Shown: positions 57,617 to 64,000 of the stretch, piece after piece
How the letters are laid out: each line of letters opens with the position of its first letter
Position numbering within the stretch: position 1 is the first letter of the stretch
Assembly (NCBI GenBank): GCA_947095535.1
Contig: OX352772.1
Location: forward strand, 95,833,207 to 95,897,206
DNA length: 64,000 bases
Reading direction: 5' to 3'
Origin: Poecilobothrus nobilitatus
Lineage: Eukaryota; Arthropoda; Insecta; Diptera; Dolichopodidae
Translations under genes and position numbers: made by a program
Notes under the pieces: generated by a model
Databases searched by the model: none
What the model saw: the letters and a program-made list of their open reading frames with translations, nothing else
What the model was told of the DNA's origin: nothing

Positions 57617-58085
57617 TTTGGAGGCTCAACCGGGATAATCCAAAACATTGAACCAGGATTGGTTTCATATATTGAAGAGTGTTGGAGGAAGTCATCTAAA
57701 AAAAAAAAAACAGTTTAATTTAGAAAATAAGAATTTTAATTAATAAAAAAAAAAGTTTAAAAAAAAAAAAAAAATATTGAATTTAGAATAAGAATTTAAA
57801 AAAAAAAAACAGTTTAATTTAGAAAATAAGAATTTTAATTAAAAAAAAAAAAATTTATAAAAATAATGTTGAAGTTAGAATAAGAATTTAAAAAAAAAAA
57901 AACAGTTTTTATCGTGGAACTAGTAGAACTATAAACAAGCGTGTTATTATTTTAAGGAAAAAACTAAAGTAAAAACAAAAATTTTTTTAACCGTAGAATA
58001 TATAAAAAAAAAAAATTATTTCTATATAGAAAAAAAAAAAATAAATTTATTTTGTGTTTTTTATTTTTTTATATAAACTTTTAAA

Positions 58086-59363
58086 ATGAGTTCCAGGCGA
58101 AGATTTAGCCGGCAAAACAGCGATTTACCTGTAGTGAACGAGCACTTGCACGGAAATTACAGTATAGAAAATGAGTCATCAATAAAATTTAACTTCAACG
58201 ACTTTGAATCGGTAATCAGAAAATATTCCGGGAATGAAACAATGAGTGTCGAAAAATGATTCAACGAATTTGAACAATACGCTAATACGTTCGGTTTTTC
58301 GGAGTTACAAAAATACATATTTTGTCAACGTTCATTGATAGGTGATGCAAAGCTTTTTGTTGAATGTGAAGCAAAACCGCTCACTTATGCAGAATTAAAA
58401 CAATCGCTAATCCGTGAATTCGCGCCGAAAATAAATAGTGCCGAGGTACATAAATTATTACAAACACGTAAAAAGACAGTGAACGAATCGTATCGGGAAT
58501 ATTTATATAAAATGATCGATATTGCCTCACAAACTGAAGTAGACGAAATTTCGGTTATTTCATATGTTATAAACGGAATAAATGATATGCCCGGAAATAA
58601 AGCAATGCTTTACGGTTCAAAAAATTATAGTGATTTAAAAGAAAAATTAAGCATTTATGAAAAAATCAAAACCGATACAAATCGAATTAACGTGAAAAGT
58701 GTCCACGTGAGAAATATGGACATACCTAAAAAATATAACGAAATAAAACGAATAAATAATAATAATAATATGTCGCAGCCAAATAAATATTGTTTTAATT
58801 GCGGTTCGTCATCTCACGAGTTTCATCAATGTCCGGAAAAGGAACGAGGACCAAAATGTTTCGAATGTAACCAGTTTGGACATAAAAGGCCTAATTGTCC
58901 AAACAAAAAGCCAGTAACGATGAGAGCACATCCGGTAAATACAAACAACAATTGCGTTTTGGTAAAAATAAATAACACGATAATGGAAGGTTTGGTTGAT
59001 ACGGGCAGCGAAATATGTTTAATAAAAGAATCATATTTAAAATGTATTAATCCTTTATCTATCTTTAGGAACAATACAATAGCGATATCAGGCGTAGGTG
59101 CTAGTGTGTTCAGCAAAGGTTGCTGTAATGTTGAAATGGAAATTAATGGAGATTCTTACCAAAATGTTGAGGTTCACATTATTGAAAACAACTTCATGAA
59201 GTTCCCTCTACTTATAGGAATGAGTTTACTAAGACACTCGGTGGTCAGCATAAATGGTGGTGTAATTTCCGTGAAGAAAGGTAGTTGTTCAACCGTAAAC
59301 ACTAAAAGAGAAGAAAATGATTGTTTTTTGGCTGAAATAAAACTGGATAAGGAATCTACTTAA
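58086..59363 (+). pseudogene. Element-C gag-protease
   Basis: The ATG at 58,086 opens MSSRRRFSRQNSDLP. An in-frame TGA (58,257) stands in SVEK-stop-FNEF, a place where gags of this type have Trp. The capsid-like part (LIREFAPKINSAEVHKLL; ESYREYLYKMIDIAS) is followed by two CCHC knuckles (CFNCGSSSHEFHQC and CFECNQFGHKRPNC), which bind RNA, then the aspartic protease with LVDTGSEICLI (Asp-Thr-Gly intact) and FPLLIGMSLL. It ends in TAA (59,361), after which the same frame stays coding-like, so this stop is probably also a lesion. Confidence 0.85.
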
Positions 59364-62021
59364 GCTGATCTGCCAGGATTAAGTAACCTAAAAGAAGAAA
59401 ATGTTAGTAAGCTTGTCAACATGATGGAGAATTACTCACCGGTAATGATGAAAACGTCACCCATCCAAATGAAGATTCTTCCGTTAGATGATATAAACCG
59501 GTATTCCAAAGTCCAAGAAGGTTTCCTCCTGTGGAGCAGAAAATAATTAACGATCAAGTAGAAGAATGGCTAAAAGATGGTGTTGTTATTGAAAGTTCGT
59601 CAGATTATGCTAGTCCAGTGGTATTGGTAAAAAAGAAAGATGGTTCAAATAGACTTTGTATAAATTTCAGGGCTGTTAACAAGAAAATTCATAGGGACCA
59701 TTTCCCATTGCCAGTAATAGAGGATCAAATTGATAAGTTACAAGGAGCAACGATTTTCACCACACTTGATTTGGAAAATGGTTTTTTTCACGTGACCATA
59801 GAGGAGAATAGTCGAAGGTATACAGCCTTTGTCACCCAGAGAGGACAATATGAATTTTTACGGGTTCCGTTTGGGTTGTGTAACTCACCCAGCGTATTTC
59901 AAAGATTTGTGAATTTGACATTTAGAAATTTAATAAAGAAAGAATTTGTAATAACTTATATTGACGATTTAATTATTCCAGCAAAATCCGAAGATGAAGC
60001 ATTAACGAAATTGCAAGAGGTATTATATGTTGCTGCTCAGAATGGACTAAAAATCAAATGGCAAAAATGTCAATTTTTACAACGGGAAGTTGAGTATTTG
60101 GGCTACATAATAAAGAATGGTACAGTTTCACCTTCTGAAGCTAAAACCAAAGCAGTAAAAAATTTTCCAGAACCCAAAACGGTGAAACAATTACATAGCT
60201 TTTTAGGTTTAACGAGTTATTTTAGAAAGTTTATTCCGTAATATTCTATAATCGCAAAACCATTAAGTGATTTGATGAAGAAGGATGCCAAGTTTAAGTT
60301 CGAAACAAAAGAAAGAAACTCCTTTGAAGCATTAAAAATAATGCTAACTACATCACCACTTTTAAAAATTTTCAGCTATGAGGACTATACGGAATTACAT
60401 ACAGATGCCTGTAAATTTGGAATAGCAGCTGTCTTACTGCAACGAAATCCAGAAGATGGAGCATTACATCCTGTTCATTACGCAAGCAAGAAGACAACCG
60501 ATGCACAACAAAAGTGGAGCAGCTACGAGCTGGAAGTCTTGGCCGTTGTGGAGGCTATTAAGAAATTTAGGACTTGTTTATTAGGAAAGCATTTTAAATT
60601 AATAACCGATTGTAAAGCATTCACCATGACGTTAAACAAAAAGGATCTGGTAACCAGAGTGGCACGTTGGTTGTTATTACTAGAAGAGTTCAGTTACGAG
60701 GTCGAACACAGAGAAGGCACGAGCATCCGCCATGTGGATGCTTTGAGTAGAAATCCGGTAACGTATTGCATACAAATAAAAAAAAGATTTTATAAGTCAA
60801 TTACAGGAACTACAAGCGAAAGACGAAAAATTAACTGCCATAATGGAAATATTGAAACAGGGCCAGTACAAAGACTTTGTCATCCGCCATAACATTTTAT
60901 GCAAGGAGATTAATGGAAAAATTTTATATGTTGTCCCCGAAGGGATGAAAAATTCATTGGTAAGATCAATACATGAAAATGGTCATTTCCATTTTACCAA
61001 GATGAAAAAGAAAATTGAAGAAGAATTCTATATGCCGGATATGAAGAAAAGGATAGTTTCTTACATCGGAAATTGTAGTAAATGTATTTTGGCAGAAAGA
61101 AAAAGTGGAAAACAAGAATGCCTTTTAAATCCGATACCAAAAGGAGAGAAACCATTAGACACTTTCCATATAGATCATCTAGGGCCACTAAGTACCACAA
61201 AAAAGGGTTATCGATATATCCTAGCGATTATAGACGGATTCACTAAATTCTGCTGAATGTTTCCTACCAAGACAGTAAATGCCGAAGAAGTCGTTCAAAA
61301 ATGCGAGATCATATCAAACACTTTTGGGTACCCGGCAAGAATTATAGCAGATAGAGGCGGAGCTTTTATTTCAAATAATTTTCGTGAGTATTGCAAAACA
61401 CATGATGTTAAGCTTTATTTTATTTCGACAGGGTTACCAAGAGGCAATGGTCAAGTGGAGCGGTTACACACAACCACCATCGCAGTACTCACGAAAATGT
61501 CATTGAACAAGCCTGATAAATGGTACACACACGTCGCAGATTTACAAAGAATTTTTAATTCTACATTTCATCGTGCCATCCAGATGACTCCCTTCGAAGT
61601 AATGTTCGGAATAAAAATGAAAGCGAAAGGTGATATCAACATAATCAAAACTATTGAAGAAGAATGGATGCAACAATTTCAAGATGATCGAAACGAATTA
61701 AGAGAACAAGCAAAAAGAGACATTGCTAGAATGCAGGCGGAAAATAAAAAAACATACAATAGAAAGCGAAAAGCAGCTACCAAATACAAAATTGGAGAGT
61801 TAGTGGCAATCGAAAGAACACAATTTGGGGTAGGTTTAAAAATAAAACCAAAATTTTTAGGACCATATCGAATCGTAGCAAGTAAAGGATTTGATAGGTA
61901 CATAGTACAAAAAGAAGGGGAACACGAAGGTCCAATAAACACCGAATGTAGTGCTGACAAAATGAAATTATGGATGCACTATGAAAGTGATAGTGCTCTG
62001 GATCAATCCGAGACGGATTGA
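59364..62021 (+). pseudogene. Element-C pol: RT, RNase H, integrase
   Basis: Order: RT (SSDYASPVVLVKKKDGSNR; TTLDLENGFFHV; FVTQRGQYEFLRVPFGL; YIDDLIIP), RNase H (LHTDACKFGIAAVLLQ; WSSYELEVLAVVEAI; LITDCKAFTMTL; RHVDALSRNP), and integrase (zinc region HENGHFHFTKM with NCSKCILAER; catalytic Asp in FHIDHLGPL, Asp in IADRGGAFISN, Glu in NGQVERLHTT; end domain KFLGPYRIVASKG). Breaks: frameshift near 59,492, TAA at 60,239 after FRKFIP, frameshift in an 8-A run near 60,780, and TGA at 61,254 after TKFC. All catalytic residues are kept. No env gene follows. Confidence 0.9.
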
Positions 62022-62038
62022 AATGCAGGACGGCCGAA

Positions 62039-62904
62039 TGTGGGGTGGATATTTTTCCCCGATTACAAATAATAACAAATAGAAAAAAAAAATAAACAAC
62101 TCACCAGAAAGCGAAATTACATCCAACATTATTTTTACATCACAGCACCTAAAAAAAGAAATTGTTTAATATAACATAATATATTTTAAAAAAAAGGGGA
62201 TACTTATCTTTAATTTCCTTATCTCTAATAGCTCAGAGATATCCAGTCTTCTTTCTTCTTAATAATTCTAATTAGAATTAGAATTATTGTTTTAATAATT
62301 TTTGTAAACATGTTGTTTACAAAAATATTAAAATACTTGTTATTTGACAGTTGTCATCGTAACAAATTAATTAACATATGATGAAGTTAGCCGCTAGTGG
62401 AGCTAGCTATCGATAGTCGAAATCACATAAATAATAAATCAATCAATTAGTGGAGATTGATTAATTTAAAATTTCAAGTTCAAAGAGTCATTAACCTTTT
62501 GGTTTTTTTTTTAGAATAGCAGTTATGCCCAAAGGTATTAAATAGGAAGAAAAAAGGATAATCAGGACAGATATACGTGGACGTGGAAGAGTAATATTAG
62601 TTTCTTAAATTTTTTTAATTCAAAGAAATAATACTTTTGAAATGTAATTTGAATCAGAAATAATTTTTATTCAGTATAATAATTTTTATTTTATTGAAAG
62701 TAAAACAATTAAAATATCAAATATAATTTGTAATAGTGAAGTGTAATTCTTTCTTGAAATAGTTGAAATTGAACTTAATCTTATAATAATAAATTTTTTA
62801 AAAAGCAAAACTAATAATAAGAACAATAAATGAATTTAAATTATATGAAATACAATTTGACTTTTTTTATTTATATTTAAAATTTAAATTAATCCAATCC
62901 TACA
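62039..62904 (+). repeat. Element-C 3' LTR (LTR 3)
   Basis: 866 bp, preceded by GCAGGACGGCCGAA as the purine-rich end of the internal region. Compared with LTR 2 it has GGATATTTTT for GGATATTATT, GTATTAAAT for GTATAAAAT and small indels. Followed by TACA. Confidence 0.9.
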
Positions 62905-64000
62905 TACATACGCAAGTTAAAAAAAAAAAAAATTAATGTCTTATTCAATAAATTTAGATAATAATGAGAAACAACACATATTCTAAAAATAACATATTTT
63001 TCTTTTTTATTTTGCAGCTTTAAAACTATAATAACAACTTACAACAATTATTGATCTTTAATAAACAAAAATACACTTTGTATCTACTTCTTGTTTACGG
63101 TTTGTTTTTATTTTTATTATTTACATCTTGGTATTCAAAAGTACCTATGAATATTTTTCTTATTAAACAATAAAAACAAGTTTTTTTTTCGTTTCTTTTA
63201 TATCTCCTTTTTACGTTTGTAGGTATATTTTATTAAACATACGATTTTGCGCAATTAAAAAAAAATAATCTTGATTTGACCTGAAAAAAATAATCTTTCT
63301 ATTTGTATGATATCCTATTACAAAGTTTCAATGAATTTATTGAAAAACCTAAATAAATATTGTAAACAAAACCAGATTTAATCAAACGAAAAAAAAGAAA
63401 AAGGTACATGTGGACGCTAATTTCTATTTTGAATTTCTTTTTAACCTTTTTATATGCAGCATATATATGTAGATATATATTCTACGTTCTTACTTATACT
63501 GTACCAATCTATTTGCATTAAACTTTTGTTGCCTCTTTCTTTTTCTACCATTTCAAAATACTACATAGTAATCTAAACCAGATATTCTGCTAAAAAAAAA
63601 AAAAAAAAAAAAAAACACGCATTCCTTAAAGATACACTTTAAAACTAGTTCACCAACATTAAATAACACGTGTATTATTATTTACATATAATAGTTTTGC
63701 TAACTATTTTCATGTTGACCTATTATAAAATACAATCAAAGAGCTCTAAAGAACTTGTTTTACCCCAACTTCTAACAGAATCCAGGACACAACACTTCCG
63801 GTTTCTCTATAACTCAAGGCCATTCAAATGTAGGTTAATTTGCGTGGGCGTGCGATATGCTTTATTAAAAACTAGGTCGTGCGATATGGGCTTATTTTTT
63901 CCCATGCCAATGTGCCCCTATACCTACTTCAACTGAACAAAACAACCATTATGCACTTGTTGAATAATTTCAATTGTAACCATTGACAACAATTCTTATT
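62905..64000. other. AT-rich flank, no gene recognised
   Basis: Probably the continuation of the Polinton end or host DNA beyond it. No terminal inverted repeat, coding frame or RNA gene was recognised. A 24-A run is at about 63,592-63,615. The 88-codon frame at 63,670 has no family resemblance. Confidence 0.4.

Larger units (their letters stand above)
49177..59068. repeat. Tandem segmental duplication D (about 4.96 kb)
   Basis: 49,177-54,107 recurs as about 54,140-59,068 (period 4961 bp over the Polinton part, 4957 after small indels). The unit joins Polinton (half of the acidic/basic gene, small QRGG gene, ATPase, RNase-like gene) with element-C LTR and gag. Copies differ by only a few substitutions and homopolymer changes. 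The junction carries 34 bp of extra sequence copied from the nearby edge. Confidence 0.9.
56750..62904 (+). mobile_element. Ty3/gypsy LTR retrotransposon (element C), complete
   Basis: LTR 56,750-57,616, primer site, gag-protease 58,086-59,363, pol to 62,021, 3' LTR 62,039-62,904. The 4-bp target duplication TACA is at 56,746-56,749 and 62,905-62,908. LTRs differ by a few bases, so the insertion is fairly recent. Even so, the coding region has at least four stops and two frameshifts. It is inserted just beyond the last Polinton gene. Confidence 0.9.

Noticed and set aside
59364..62038. Envelope gene of an errantivirus in element C
   Set aside because: Integrase ends at 62,021 and the 3' LTR starts at 62,039, so there is no room for env.
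63670..63936. 88-codon ORF near the right edge
   Set aside because: No motif or context; likely chance.

Overview
The window is a very AT-rich piece of a eukaryotic nuclear genome, almost certainly an insect. It has spliceosomal-type introns, tRNA-derived SINEs, LTR and non-LTR retrotransposons, a Polinton/Maverick and a 200-N assembly gap. A short motif pair near 13.3-13.7 kb resembles interspersed repeats I know from fly genomes, so Diptera is a guess, not a conclusion. No convincing single-copy host gene is visible. The window is nested and locally duplicated mobile DNA.

Layout. 1-1.4 kb: non-LTR reverse transcriptase remnants, a SINE head and AAT microsatellite. 1.4-34 kb: repeated copies of one nested locus. 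Its base is an internally deleted Ty3/gypsy-type element, here called element B (LTR about 0.48 kb; SAP-like/coiled-coil gag fused to an integrase C-terminus). A second LTR element of mdg1/412-like type (minus strand; 0.87 kb LTRs; tRNA-Arg-type primer site) is inserted in the 5' LTR of element B. The fullest mdg1-like copy spans 15.1-22.4 kb and carries gag, protease, RT, RNase H and integrase, all broken. Arrays of a pentamer (ACATA) and a hexamer (TTAACA) lie inside or beside element-B LTRs, up to about 250 perfect hexamers.

33.7-35.6 kb: a broken minus-strand gene of a multicopy insect protein family that looks transposase-like. 35.8-51.4 kb: a nearly complete but decayed Polinton. It encodes protein-primed DNA polymerase B, a chromodomain integrase, an adenain-like cysteine protease, a double jelly-roll major capsid protein, a pVI-like protein, a probable minor capsid protein, an FtsK/HerA-type packaging ATPase and several conserved proteins of unknown role. 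A CR1/Jockey-group LINE has split the major capsid gene. 51.8-62.9 kb: a third Ty3/gypsy element inserted beside the Polinton with a 4-bp TACA target duplication, with one extra LTR because of a tandem duplication.

Four tandem duplications (about 3.6-3.9, 3.9, 2.5 and 5.0 kb) shape the window. Two have junctions in the satellite arrays. One has a templated insertion at its junction, which suggests real end-joining repair and not only an assembly error. The Polinton genes would together make a self-synthesizing transposon/virus-like particle (polymerase and integrase for replication and insertion; capsid, protease and ATPase for particle assembly). Stops and frameshifts in polymerase, integrase, protease and capsid genes show that this copy is dead.
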